Both the position numbers and the translations under genes were made by a program. A DNA stretch of 64,000 nt from Platerodrilus igneus. Taxonomy: Eukaryota > Arthropoda > Insecta > Coleoptera > Lycidae. Of this stretch, positions 36,514-49,229 are shown one piece after another; the first letter of the stretch is position 1, and every line of letters begins with the position of its first letter. The notes beneath the pieces were generated by a model. That model did not search any database and was not told the DNA's origin. It saw only the letters and a list, made by a program, of their open reading frames with translations. The stretch lies in contig JARFIW010001670.1 in the NCBI GenBank assembly GCA_036346225.1, positions 6,448,001-6,512,000 on the forward strand, in the 5' to 3' direction.

Positions 36514-37159
36514 TGCTTGTCAGACTAAGTTATGGGATTCCAACTGATCTAGCCACTTTTACTTGTATAGCAAAATTATTTAGACACTTTAACGCAATTC
36601 AACAAACTGTAGATATTCACGAAGAGCACCACCTACAACAATATGGCTGTACAGTAGGTTATAAACCAAAATTGTTTTGTCTTTGTAAATTGCCAAACTA
36701 CACATACTGTTTATATTCTAACGACCTCAATTTACTTTTGTTTATTTCGCCTAATATTAGCTTCATTTTGTACAATTATTTATAGGGAATTGTTAATATA
36801 CTTATATGCCACCACAGAGATCACTGATGATAATTACTATACAATTTACTACACTAAATTCTACGTGCATACCGTTAATTTATTTACACGAGTACTAATG
36901 GACATTTCTTAATTTATATAAACACTTCGGCGTATTTATTTTAACAACTCAAACGACCATTTATTCCATATTACTTGTATATACAGAACTGTATTGGACT
37001 CCCCGTTGGGTTGTACGATTTATATATCAAATTATAAAGCTATTACATTATATGAGAGCATTCAAGATCACGATTCAATAACTCCTTTCGTTATAGCTAT
37101 CAATCAATTCACTGTTCGCTTAATGGCTTATCTCTTTTATTTATATATTGTTCGGCGTT

Positions 37160-37163
<4 letters not shown>
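36513..37163. other. Gene-free stretch between two TA tracts
   Basis: AT-rich, no gene seen. Confidence 0.4.

Positions 37164-37202
<39 letters not shown>
37164..37202. repeat. (TA)n microsatellite
   Basis: About 19 TA dinucleotides followed by TTGCC, the same right-hand junction type as at 4818 and 49226. Confidence 0.95.
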
Positions 37203-37204
<2 letters not shown>

Positions 37205-37395
37205 CCACACATAGCCACGTAAATCCTAAAAACAAGTAAACATCTATTTGAGCTAATTTAAAGCTATTACATGGTGTACAAACGGCGGTGTAATTAATCT
37301 CTGCTTTATTAATTAGATAGGATCTAGTCTACAAAACAACTGTAATATTTATTTATTTTCATCATGCAGGTTTCAATATTATCCACTAATGCCTT

Positions 37396-37409
37396 GTTGC
37401 TACGGTGAC
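37396..37409. promoter_or_regulatory. RFX X-box motif
   Basis: GTTGCTACGGTGAC, reverse complement GTCACC-GT-AGCAAC. Both half-sites match the consensus GTNNCC N(0-3) RGYAAC. X-boxes bind RFX factors and, near start sites, typify ciliary genes. It lies 75 bp upstream of an Inr motif and 149 bp upstream of the ATG at 37558, the usual placement. The motif is close to palindromic, so a minus-strand target is also possible. Confidence 0.5.
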
Positions 37410-37481
37410 GCTTTGAAACGATGGCGTTAGAGTAGACTTTAACGCTCTCCTCATCGATGACCGCACGTTAGTAATTCGCGA

Positions 37482-37515
37482 TCAGTTGTAATCTCAAGGT
37501 GTGGACACTTCGTTC
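37482..37515 (+). promoter_or_regulatory. Possible initiator with near-DPE
   Basis: TCAGTT at 37482-37487 is a full arthropod Inr match (+1 A at 37484). CGTTC at +28 to +32 (37511-37515) matches four of five DPE positions. It sits in a locally GC-richer patch (37385-37600). Confidence 0.35.
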
Positions 37516-37557
37516 TGGTTTTACTAGAGTGAAGGTCGTTATAGATTATCTGCAATC

Positions 37558-37645
37558 ATGGCCACGATTTCGTGTGCCTGGTGTCATGGAAGCAGAAGAT
37601 TATTGTTTAATAACATCCTGAATATCTGGTTCCTGCTATCATTTG
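37558..37645 (+). CDS. Candidate first coding exon (unrecognised gene)
   Basis: The ATG at 37558 has good context (AATCATGGCC). The frame reads MATISCAWCHGSRRLLFNNI followed by LNIWFLLSF. A splice donor, TTTG|GTGAGG, at 37645/37646 would end the exon in phase 1. If unspliced, the frame continues to a stop at 37752 (64 residues). The hydrophobic run could be a signal anchor. I do not recognise the protein. The argument for a gene is contextual: X-box, Inr, local rise in GC, ATG and donor in the right order. Without a second exon it remains a candidate only. Confidence 0.3.
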
Positions 37646-37752
37646 GTGAGGGGGAATGTAATTTCTTGACGAAAGAAGAGATATTCTATAGTCACAATGA
37701 AATATTCAGGAAGACATCACTAATACCATGCAGCTTAGAAAAAACATTTTGA

Positions 37753-39036
37753 ATCTAACGAGACACGTATTTGGAAACTTATGAGGATACATTTATTTGT
37801 AATGTAAAATGCCGAGAGAAATAGCGCCTTTTTGGTTCGATTAGGGCATAATTTTAATTTATAATTATTCAAAATAAAATAGTGAACTTTTGTTGAAAAC
37901 TCGGTCTATAGAACTACGTTTTATATTATTTTGAATAGATGAATATTTTACTCGTATCATTCGTTTATTATCAAGTGAAACTTTCAATTAGAAAGAATCT
38001 TTAATTTTACTGAAAATTGCATTTATTGTTACTCTAAAATCGCTATATGCAGGGTAGCTTCATAATTTTATGAAATAGTTTATTATTTCATTTACATTTG
38101 CAGTGATAAGTCGACATACCGAAGTAAATATCCTTTTTATGAAGAAACATTTGGGCAGATAGTAGTGAAATGACCGAATTATTACGTTTGTAATTGAAGT
38201 CCAGTTTCGCATTGTTGAGCAAGCTAAACCAATCAGATACTTTATTGTGAACTGCAACCACTATTATTGGAACGGGTTACGTGATTTTTAGTAGGACGAA
38301 TACTCTTTGAAAATAAAAAACTTCCTGAAGCATGTTTTAGTTTTCAATCTAGATATGAAGTTAAGACGAATGTAGTTTTAAGGAATTATTTTCTGTTGTT
38401 ATGTTGACAACGGAGTTATTTAGGAATAATACAGTGATTAGTAAAAATTAGTGCCAGTTTAAAGTATTTCTAATTATTATAAAGTGTCTGCAATTAGTTC
38501 ATTTTTGCCGGAGAAATTGTAAGTAGACCTACATTTTTTTAATTAATGTAAGTAATGGGCATTATTTTTAGGGTTTCTAGTCTATTCTACTAGTTTTCAT
38601 TGTATTTTAATCTTTGATTGGCTTTCTTGACTTAAGTGCTAGTGAAAGACTTGTATAATTGAATTTAAGTTAAACAATCTCGTTGCAAAGCAAATTTTTT
38701 AGTGATGAGGCCCTTATTTATGGAGCATTAATATTTGTATTGTTTATAGTGTCAAGTATAGGAGAACTGTTGAAGCTGGAGTTATTTTGACACGCCAGAA
38801 TAAAGGTTAGAGTAGCTTTTAAGCGTTGTGATTTTTTTATAAGAGACTTTATGAAGATATTTAAATTTCCAATTTCTATAATATTTTGGAAATTGATAAT
38901 TTTATTGTGATAGGTTGTAACTTTTATATTTGATCAATTCGAACGCGAATCACACGATCTATTATGTGCAGAACAAAGGAAAATTTACACGTATTCTGAA
39001 GAAGAGTAAAACCGGTTGTCTGAGTATATTCAGGCG
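37753..39036. other. Gene-free AT-rich stretch
   Basis: Possible downstream intron of the candidate exon; no other signal. Confidence 0.35.
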
Positions 39037-39184
39037 CACAGAGGTGTCACGTCACTCTTTTGTATTGCTGTGACGCCTCGCGATAAGCGTCGCTAAAAGA
39101 GAACCGTGATAAGGCCTCGCGTTGGGGCGCCACCAAAGAAAGTGTATTTAGACACCTCTGTGAGTAGGAACGTCGCTAAAAGAG
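39037..39184. repeat. GC-rich patch with nested inverted and direct repeats
   Basis: CACAGAGGTGTC (39037-39048) is inverted exactly as GACACCTCTGTG (39151-39162). CGTCGCTAAAAGAG is directly repeated at 39088-39101 and 39171-39184. GCCTCGCG is repeated at 39075 and 39114. The patch is much richer in GC than its surroundings. It could be a small foldback element or a structured RNA locus; no family recognised. Confidence 0.7.
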
Positions 39185-42100
39185 TGCTGTGACACGGTAC
39201 AGCAAATTGAAAATTTGGAATTTGTACCTTTCTTTTGTAACTTTGCTTTGACTGGCTAGCTCAACGGACGCTACACTATGGAATTTACAAGATGAAATAA
39301 AACAACAATCTCAAAAACCATCTATACATTTCAAAACAATTCTCTTTCATACAGAAGAATATAGAAAAGTTTACAGCATAATTTTTAAACAAAATTGTTC
39401 CTAACAAGTACCTATTTACTTAATTATTAAAATATTCCGTACCTATTCTTTGTTGAAATTTACAGAACTCAAATCTCTTCTCTTGTGAATAATTTATCTG
39501 TCTATTACTACCTTAAAGGAAGTGTATAATTGGCCAATGATGCTCTATTAAAGGTTAAAATGTTTCGAACTTTGACTCGCAACTTTCTGGAACGGAGAAC
39601 TTATTCTACCTTAAATTCAAATGACAAAATACTCAAATATCAGTTACATACAAAGAAATCTTAAATCAATACTTGCAAAATTAAATAGCGCTTATCCTAT
39701 TCGTTGTATTAAATATCTCCCATTTCCATTTTAAAATTGACGTTAGAATCCCTGTTTTCTAGTGTGTTCATATAATTTTAACTCTCTATTTAGAACATCA
39801 GTTAGCAAAGGTGCATCTTCTTTTATTTATTATTAATTAGCTTTAAAGGAGCTATTGTATCGAAGAATATTCAATCATTGCAGTTTACAAAATAATCATG
39901 TCTTGCCAAATAATTGCATTTGATAGCTTCTCTGTTTGAAACTACTTAAACGCATAAATTTTCATGTCGTAAAGTAATTTACGGCATACAATTCTGTTTT
40001 AAATCCTACATGACGAATGACGAATCGCGATTTAATGAATGAATCTAATGTTGATTGCTACTGTTCATGTATAAAATTATTTCTTAAATCGAAGTGAATT
40101 TGCTGAATACTAAATCTCAACGTTAGATATTGCTTGGTGACGAATCGTGAATTAAATCTTGAATGACCTCTACTAATCAAGTTCCGGCTTTTATATACAA
40201 TATAATCTAACTGCGTCATAATTCCAGATGCTTCGGAATTCTACTCGAGAATTAGTTATCGCTGATAAGAAATTACAAGAATGTCCGCATTTAACGATCA
40301 ATTAGTATTAAGGTACTTGATTTATGTATGGAGTAAAACGTACCGTTTATCCTTGTCTAACGTACGGAGTTGATCGTTGCGTCGTATTTTACAGTAATGC
40401 AGAAACCATAAAATCGATTTTATGGGTTTTTAATTGTCGCACGAGTTCCTTGATAAACGCTTATTTATTTAAGGAAAATAATTGGGTTCTAAAACATTTC
40501 CACTAAAATGACGTATTCTCTTTATGAATCGCGAATCTTCCAGAAAACTCTTTATTTAAAAATGAATTTATGTTATATACACACACGGGAGTAAATTTAG
40601 CTAATTAAAGCTTCCGCTTTCTGTATGGTTTTGCATAATGCAAAAAGATTTGCACCTTAATAATTGTAACAAAAGCCTGCTTTTATTGAAATTAAACGTG
40701 TTCTAGTGCATTTTTATAAAGATTAAAGCGTCATTCTTAACAAAATTGAATCTAATTTTATTTTAAGTGAAATGCGTAAAACTGACATTATTCCATGCCA
40801 TTTATGGCGATTGAAGCGCATAATTTATGCACGGAAGATGAATTTTTATGATAATTAACAAGCTTGCCATTACATTCTCAGTGATGGCTTTTTTTTATTT
40901 ATTTAAAACTCTTACATTGAAGTTAAATGTTGTTTATATACGAAAACATCGTTGGTTTTGAACGCGAATTAAATGGCTTAATGCTGGTAACTTACCCGGG
41001 AAGTGTGTTTTTATGATAAATGAATGAATGGCATAAATTTAAGTTATTTCTCGTACTTTAAAAATACACGCTACTTCTTTTCAGTCTACACGGAAATATA
41101 TTTCACTGTGCTTTTATATCTACACACAGGAAGTTTAATCATATAATTAATAAGAACTTCTTTTAATGGTAAATAAGTGCACTTTATATTATACAGGGTA
41201 GCGACATTAAACATTGGGAGATTTACATGTTTCCCGTTTTTTCTATTTGGGCGGGCTTTATTTATAGGATTTGGGTTTCCGTGACCTCTTTATCACGTCA
41301 ATATATTCATTTAAATTTAATAAGAAAGCACAGGTTATCAATTTGTTTCCGAAAGTTAGTTATTGTTTATAGGCATCCTTATTTATTGTCGTATTTAAAA
41401 AAAAAGGGTGGATCTAGGTGATGTTGGAGTGCACCAATAATTTAATTGCTCTTGTCTCCGTTGTACTGGTAGGAGCTACTAACTTGTACATTTCTAAACC
41501 TCCGTAGTTTTTGCTCTCTTTGAGATATATTGTGTTTTAGCTAGCTAAATTAGGTTTTGTAACGGTCTCTCATCTCATATTTGACTTAAACCTTCTCTAG
41601 TGCGACGACCAATTGCATGTACTTGATCGAGCAACGAATTTTTTCACGTTGTTAATTGACCACATGGATATTACCATCTACGTTCCTGAAAATTATTATA
41701 ATATTATACTTGATTATTTTTTTAATATTTCATTTTTTATATTATTAGAATTGCACATTTTTGGTACCTTTCCGTTTTATCGCATTTTTGGTTTTACAAC
41801 CCGAATTTTATTTTGATTATTAAGTTCGGTTTTGGTGTTTAAATTTTATCTGTTTCGGCGTGACGCTCTAAACCATTGCTGTTGAAACATGAAATTGCGT
41901 GCATTTAACGAACCAAAACGCCTTTCCTGCTTTGTTGATCGACCTGATTTACCTGAACCATACAAAAAAATTACATCGTAATTTTTAGTGTATCCGCGTT
42001 TGCTTTGACAAACTTCCTATCTTGATCACATTTAGGTACTCGTCTAAAGGACTAGAATGAAAAGAGCTGATGAAAGATAAAACCGGGCGAGCTTAAATTT

Positions 42101-44724
42101 AAAAGCAGAGACTATTCATTCTACCATTGCATTCCTTCAAATTGGGTACTTATTTATTCGAGGAAATTGTACACGTGTGTTGATTGCAACTCCTCAATTC
42201 CCATGAAAGCAGTTTGGTTTTGATGTTGTTTTAGAGAATTATGCAAATTCTTAATTCCTATTGTTACCTTGCAGTTGGATTTCTGATTTTGCTAGAATAT
42301 CTAAGAGGTCTTACTGTTTAAGCTTTATAACTCGCTTTTCAACTTGATTTTCAAGGATTAGTTTACCGATACAATTTTGAGGAACTTCTGTACTACTTAA
42401 CTGAGCTGTTGAAACTGAAAAAGAAACTTCTCGTAAACCTTGATGGAAAATATTAAAATAAAACTTTTCGGCGTTTTAGAAAATATATTCAGATTTTTTA
42501 TATGTCTATCCCGGATGAAACAGCAGCAATTGTATTCGTGGCTCCTGCATTTGAGAGAATTTGCGTCTGAATGACTATAACAGATTCTAGTGCATTTTGA
42601 ATTCACTTCAATAACGTGATTCGTATAACATTATTATTGTCTTTTTGTTCCATGATTAAAGCTTTAATTTATCAGCAGCGGTGTTTAGAATATTGTGTAC
42701 ATCGAAATATTGCTACCTCTATTTTATTGCAGGGTCATAATATATTATATTCCTTTATAAATTATTGTTTTGACTCGATCGTTACACAATCCCAGAAATA
42801 ATATTACAAAAATGTTAATGAGTCTGCCTGCGGGTAGAGTACAAACTTAATTATGACGATAAAGAAGCATATCGAAACCCGAGTTTCTTTTATAGCCCAT
42901 AAATATATAACTCTGTGAAGATTGTAAAGAGCAATTTCTTGCCCATCAAACTTAATTCAGCAAATAATTGATATTCCTTAATTGCTTTCAATGGACTTCA
43001 TTTAACGCAAAACAACAGGTTTTCTTTAAAAATACTTTTTTAAGATTTAACTAGAGCTATAGGCGGAATAGTATGTCTAGACCAAAGGTAACTTCCACCA
43101 GTTCAAAATATTTTCATTGTTAGCTGATTTCTGATGATCCTGTTAATCATACAATTCTTTTTGTAACATCAGAGCTTATGGTTGATCAACCCGATGACGT
43201 ATTCATTTTGTTTTGTGCTAGTTCTTAATTTGTTTGATATTTGTTGCAGCCAAGTACAAATTCTTTCGAAACTTTTATGAAGTTCTCTTGTAAAATGGTT
43301 AGATCGAATGTATGCGGCAACCTTGATGAAAGACGTACATTAGCTACAGTTGATCAATTTGTACTGCTTTATGATTTTCTTTTTAAGTTTCAAGAGATAG
43401 TAGATCGTTCTTGTCTACAGGAATTCTCTAACATTGTTTTAAAAATTTGAACTTTTTAAGCTGTAGCTAACCAAACCATTACAGAGGTTAGGTTTCTTTG
43501 AATAGTTTTAGAATTTGGTTCGGAATAGAGCACGGTTGGATTTGATGTTGTTCGAAAAGCAAACTTCTAAGTTCTGTATAATACAGGATCTTGTATGCTT
43601 GTTATTGTTAAAACATTGCCCTCAATTTAATCAATAGATATTAAACAGTAAATGAAAATGATTACATTGATAAATGATGTCGTTTGTGTACCTTTAAGTA
43701 CGTTTTCAATCATTTCCTTTATTTATAATAACAACAGATAGCTGATTACGTTGATTCTGGCCTCACAGCAACCATCAGCTTATCCATACTGCCGGTTACC
43801 TGTTCCAAACATCGTCCATATTTCAGAACATCTTTATTTCTAGAACTATTTTAATCATAACTGAACTCATTTTAAAGCTTTTCCGCAGATTTTTATGCCT
43901 TGCTAAAAGTTAACTGGGCCTGCTTGGCCCTTCGCCTTCCAAAAAATCGAAACGTCAATTCCAAAAATTTTCAAGTTAGGCGTACCTTTTTTTAAGACAA
44001 CTTTAATTTGTGGCGGCTTTTTTAACCCTTACGTTCGAAAGTCACTTTGAACGTTTTTTAATGCATCAAGCTAGTTGAGATTCTGTTTTGGCGGTTCCCC
44101 TAACTATATACAAGTTCATCTTACTTATATTTCGAACCCCCATATTTTAAATACCTTTTAAGATCATTTCCATTATTGGAAACACCTTACGATTCTCCCA
44201 TATAAACTAAACTTTTTGCAAATTACTTGCTATTACATGCGCCATCTAATTCTAACAATTATTAAAAACGTATACACCACATTTATTTCTATACATAATA
44301 ATTAATCGTCCCTTAATGTTTCCGTAGAGTTATTCAAATTATTTTAATTTGCTTTTTGCAATGCTTTTTCTAACCAATTGGAGATGCTTCAGCTTGTCCT
44401 GATTTTGGAACTTAATAATTTAACGAGCCTTTTCTTTGCTCTTACTTCTGTAATTTCTGTAATAACAAGTTCTGTTCTCTCTATCTTTGCTTTAGTCTAC
44501 GACTCTTTGTAGTATTTATGCTCTTACTTCTTGCATAACAATTTTACCCATTCTATCTACTGATTTTTGTGTAAGGTATACATTTTTCTTAAAATGTCCT
44601 TAATCCTTCTACTTTTGCAACAGAGTTACCATTAACTATTGTAGATAACCATTACTTTTACGGTTTTTCTGTACGCAGGCAAATCAAATCAACTGGTTTA
44701 AAACAGACTTACTGGATTCTTCTC
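39185..44724. other. Gene-free 5.5-kb stretch
   Basis: Long AT-rich region without a supportable gene. Two similar phrases near 40010 and 40138 (TGACGAATCG(C/T)GA) are short. An ORF at 43241-43450 follows an acceptor-like TTGTTGCAG but has no other support. Confidence 0.4.
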
Positions 44725-45125
44725 TTGCAAGCTACACTAGTCTTTGTGAAACCCCTTTATAGAAAATACATCCCCTATTCTCATTTTTCTCTGCAAGAAC
44801 ACCAATACAAGAATCGTTTCTTGGATTTTACCACTAAATGTTTATACATTAAGGTAAATTCGAACCAAGTGGTTCAGCACTGGTTGTTTGACCATCTCGG
44901 AAAAATGTACTATTTTCTGGACGAACCCCCTAATGTTTAGTGAACTCAAAAATATTTTTAGAAAATCTTTATCGTTTATCATTTAGTAACGGCGGTCATT
45001 TTTGTTTCAAGCCGCAAGCATTTATCCGCATTTACAGGCTTATGCGGTTTTTTAAATAACTCAGTAATGAAATGCCCTAGGACTTTTAAATAAAAAGTAT
45101 TTAGTTCAGCACACTTTGTCTACAA
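44725..45125 (+). repeat. TIR of family 2 element (left)
   Basis: Inverted partner of 47860-48260. The CGTTTATCATTTAG...CATTTTTGTTTCAAGCCGCAAG region (44973-45020) is the best-preserved part. Confidence 0.65.
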
Positions 45126-45166
45126 ATTAAAACCATTATCACTTGGCTGAATATATTGCGTAATAT

Positions 45167-46910
45167 TTATGTTAATAGCTCAAATGTAACGTGCACACCT
45201 TGGTTTTGATAATCAATATTATCAACTTCGGCAATCCACCACTGTTCATCGTAAACACAATCACTGTCTTTATTTCGAAGTGTCAGTGGTACAATGTTTC
45301 CAGTTTGATAAAGTTCGCTATCAGGAGATGTTGATGTAAATTGATATTTGAGCAAGTTGTCTGACTGGGGTATAAAATAAGAAAATATCCGAGTTCCTTT
45401 AATTTTCTGTGTTGAATCTTTTCTTCAAGACATTGCCGTAGAGTTCTTATATTTCTTCATATCTGACAAATACATAGTTAATTCCTTTTACCTGTTTTTT
45501 ACAGAATTTAAAAATCTTTTGAGGTGCCAAGATCTGGTCCTCTTATGTCCACTGCAGATTAGCTTTTATGACAGCTCGCTTTGGAGTACACCTGACGTCA
45601 TCACACTCGTTCTTCCCGTGGCATGATACGAAAAAGTGACATCAAGTCTAAAATCTTTTTTATGAAAGTACATGTTAATAATTTTTTTTGTTTTTATATT
45701 GACTTGGAGCACTATCTGAGAAATAGATCGGTTTGTAGTTTATTAATTGCAATTGAAAACCGCGCACTTGTGTACTTTTGTTTTCAAGGTGGTCACTTAT
45801 GACACAAAAATTGTGACTCTTTTGTTAATCTTGATCTTTGTAATACATCACAACTGGTTGGACTGTTGCTTGTTTGTTTACCCAGTGACGCCCTTGCACT
45901 TCGTCTTGAACAACAAAGGTGTAGTTTTCGGAAAAGTCGACAAGAAGTAAGCATTCATCAACTGCCAAGGTTTGCGTTTTGTCTTTCATAAATTCACTTT
46001 AGCTTTGGCAATAAGTTGATGTATTTTAAGATTTTCAAGTTTAGCTACCAACACTTCTGTTCTCGTGGTTCTACGATTGTAACTATTTGCGTTCTGTCTT
46101 GTGTCACCCATTGTTTCTATGCTATATTGTCAGACATCAAAGCGTCTTCTTCAGATTTTTTATGTCAAGTATAGATTGTTTGCATGGACAATCTTGACAT
46201 TTTTTCATCATACAATTGTATCTATCTATATTGCATATCAGAAGTTCCAAAAGGTCTTTATTGTCAACTCTAATATTTGCCCCATCTATCATCAACTTTA
46301 CATTCTGGTGATACAAACAAACGTAAAAACTTATGGGTGCCAGATGCCCATGCAACAATACACCGTTCCGGTTTGAATTTGAAAAAATTTCGACCTTCCA
46401 ATTTTAATGTCAGGATTTTCCTTTTTGAAATCAGTAAATAGTTTATTTAAATTACTCAATGTTAATCTTTTTTGTCTTTGAACCTTAGTACAATTTTCTT
46501 TCACTGAAAAACAATCTTTTTTGCCAGGCATCAAACATATATTATTGTCGTCTTCATAAAATCTAATAACCTTTTCGATCGTATTTTCATTTATCAAATT
46601 AGATGCATTTTTCTTTTGTAATGCAGGTAAAAAAAATCCATGTTTTTTCAGTAAACGCCTTGTTAATTTAACCAAACCTTCTGACACGTTTAAATTACTA
46701 ACTTTTCTTAGACTCAAGAATTTCGCAGTAAACCGTTAATCTGAATTTTCTCCTCTTTGTTTGAAAAAAAGGCATTTAGTTTTTAGCTTTTACATCAAAT
46801 CATCATATTTGGTTGGGGAATTTTGAGAACTTTCATCTGGTATAGTACAAATTTGTTTTTGAAATGAATCATCTAAATCTTTTGGACTGAAGTTGCCACT
46901 TCTCGATGTT
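45167..46910 (-). pseudogene. Putative transposase of family 2, RNase-H-like, frameshifted
   Basis: Read on the minus strand in order. SPKDLDDSFQKQICTIPDES lies at the N-terminal side (46840-46900). GLVKLTRRLLKKHGFFLPAL and KVQRQKRLTLSNLNKLFTDF follow (46450-46690). Next come YHQNVKLMIDGANI, then CMMKKCQDCPCKQS (46190-46310). The catalytic-looking core is LLLVDFSENYTFVVQDEVQG (45890-45950) and IYFSDSAPSQYKNKKN (45695-45745). A CHGKNECDD stretch lies near 45635, and the tail ends near VYDEQWWIAEVDNIDYQNQG (45200-45260). The Asp residues in VDFS, YFSDS and NECD are spaced about 73 and 37 residues and parallel those of the 8-kb element. The family is common in insect genomes as uncharacterised proteins (from memory). 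Several frameshifts and stops make it dead. Confidence 0.7.
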
Positions 46911-47859
46911 TGCTTTCAAGGCAAGAGGTTTTTTTTTTAAATTATTTTTCTAATTGTACTAGCAGGCGGTACACCTAGGATTTTGCAAGCTGAATTTACT
47001 TTATTTATAGTTTACGATAAGTCACAAAATTATTTCTCTGAACCATCACTAATATCCCTTTCTTTGTTAATTACAAATATTGTAAATTAACATGTTGGTC
47101 ATAATGATTTTCCTAGTATGATATTGATAAAAAAACTTTTATTTTTTGAATAATGATCAAACGTTATTTCTCTCAGACCTTTCATTATAGGCTTCTTATT
47201 TTTTTAAAAGGGTCCAAAGGAGAGTGGCTAAAAAGGTAATGAAACTTTTTTAAGTATTTAACTTTATGATATTTACAAGTTGATTTAACCTCCGAGTCAA
47301 CTCTTAGGTAAAACAACACCTTTTCTTTTTCACTGTAGTCAAATGCTGTTTGTTAGCTTGCTGAAACGGGATTGTCTCTACAAATAATCACTAGTATTTT
47401 AATTTGATGTGTTTATATTATAATTGATTCCATTCGCCTAGATATCACAGATATTAAAAACGTATTTTTTACTCGTATTTGTAACTGTTTTTTATAACTT
47501 CCAATCGAATCTCAAAGTCGACATTCCAAGTTGAATTTGGTATCATAAAGGTCTATTAAGTGTGCAATTTTCAGATTTTTATCAGGTCCCCCAACAAAGA
47601 TATCGCAGACCAAGAAATGAAAAATTCACAAAATCTGTTTTTAAAGTACTTTTTAAGGGTAAGCTTCTCGCCATTGATACTCTATAAAAGGTAACTACAC
47701 TATGTAGTGTAATAGCACAATAATAGTACGGCTGATAAATTACTCCTTCTTTGGAGAACTACTATTCAAAAATTGTGTTTAAAATTGCGACCTGACTTTG
47801 AACTATTACAGATATATTAAGGAATACATTAAGATAATGCTTTTAATGTGTAGGCCAGA

Positions 47860-48260
47860 GTATGCAGAAGCAAATGCTTTTCATTTGAAAGGCCTACGGC
47901 ATTCCGTTACTGAATTATTAAAAAAAAACACCGCAGATGCTTGCGGCCTGAAACAAAAATGGCCGCTGTTTTAAATGATAAACAATAAAATTTATTTAAA
48001 AATATTTTTGAGCACACTAAAAATTAGACAATTCACCGAGCAAATATCAAATTTTTCTGAGATGCTCGAGCAACAAGCGGCTGGCATCCTTGTGATGAAG
48101 CGAGGTTGGAATTTTTCTTTTTAGATGACGTCTTAAATATTCTAGGGATTTCGAACAAAAAGTAAAAAAAAATTTATTGTTTTTAGCGTATGTTTGGCAC
48201 TACAGAATATAATATAGACTTGAATAATATTTTAGAGCTAGCTTTAACCTTGTTCCCATG
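47860..48260 (-). repeat. TIR of family 2 element (right)
   Basis: Inverted partner of 44725-45125. Confidence 0.65.
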
Positions 48261-49181
48261 CCACGTACCTTGGCAAACCTTGAGTAGCTAGAAATTCATC
48301 CTTGTGAATTGTGGTGGGTCGTATTTTTAGCTGTTACACCGTACGTATGGCGGAAACCGAGGCTTGCCGTTCGTCGTTTCACAATACTTTGATGTCTCAA
48401 CATTAACACACATTTCACGGGAAAGATCAAGCCACCCTTAGTGTCACAGTGATTCGTTCTCAATGCGCGAAGTTTGACAAACAGGCTCGCCAAGTTATAC
48501 GTCGCGGGAAGAAGTCTTTAAGATTGAAAACACCTGAAGAATAGTTTGAGAAAAGAAATATTCGTGTTTTTAAATTACTTGGTTTTTATCTCATTGGGAG
48601 TAGTTTGATATACGAAACTATATGCGCAGGTGCATCAGTATCAAAATTTGAAATACCATTTACGTACTGTATATAGAATCGGCACATGGTAAAATGGCCT
48701 CAGTCACAAAAACAGTAATTGTGTTTTTAATGAAAATGGCATGTTTGAAAATAGCTTCACCATGTTACGTTCGATTTCATATTTGAAAATTTACCGTCTT
48801 CTACTTTAAAAACCATTTCAATTTCTAATCATTTAAATTTACGGGTTGCTCCACTTCATTGATTTCAAGCCCGCTTAGTCAGGCAGTCAACTTTGCTCGT
48901 CGCTTATTAAATTCGCGAGTTCGCTTGTCTATATTTTAGTACCTTATCTAGACATGCAATCTTCTCTAATTAAGACTTTCCTGAACGTTGCTAGTTTAAT
49001 TGTAATTAGGTAAAGCAACCGTGTTGTCCGTGCAAGATAAACACCTGCTCAATTTTATTTCTATTGTAAATGGGATTTCTGTGATTATTTCTTCGGAAAA
49101 CAATTTTACAACTTTATATGTAAAAAGAATTCACTAGATATTTAGCGCTTGGTCGCGTTGGTTCCTCTCTGTTTTGTTTAC

Positions 49182-49183
<2 letters not shown>
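48261..49183. other. Gene-free stretch
   Basis: No gene recognised; the ORF at 48296-48493 on the minus strand has no support. Confidence 0.4.

Positions 49184-49224
<41 letters not shown>
49184..49224. repeat. (TA)n microsatellite
   Basis: About 20 TA dinucleotides followed by CATTGCC; marks the left edge of repeat R2 copy B. Confidence 0.95.
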
Positions 49225-49227
<3 letters not shown>

Positions 49228-49229
49228 TG

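Larger units (their letters stand above)
44725..48260 (-). mobile_element. TIR DNA transposon with RNase-H-like protein, family 2
   Basis: Both ends are inverted copies of each other over at least 400 bp (about 44725-45125 and 47860-48260). Examples are ACTCAAAAATATTTTTA at 44944-44960 against its inverse near 48001-48017, and CATTTTTGTTTCAAGCCGCAAGCAT near 44998 against its inverse near 47937. The minus-strand gene at 45167-46910 fills much of the inside. The exact outer ends and target duplication could not be fixed because the edges are diverged. Total length is about 3.5 kb, and all parts are decayed. Confidence 0.65.

Noticed and set aside
37558..37752. Full 64-residue ORF as a complete small protein
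   Set aside because: Composition after residue 29 is unremarkable and a good splice donor interrupts it; only the first part is kept as a candidate exon.
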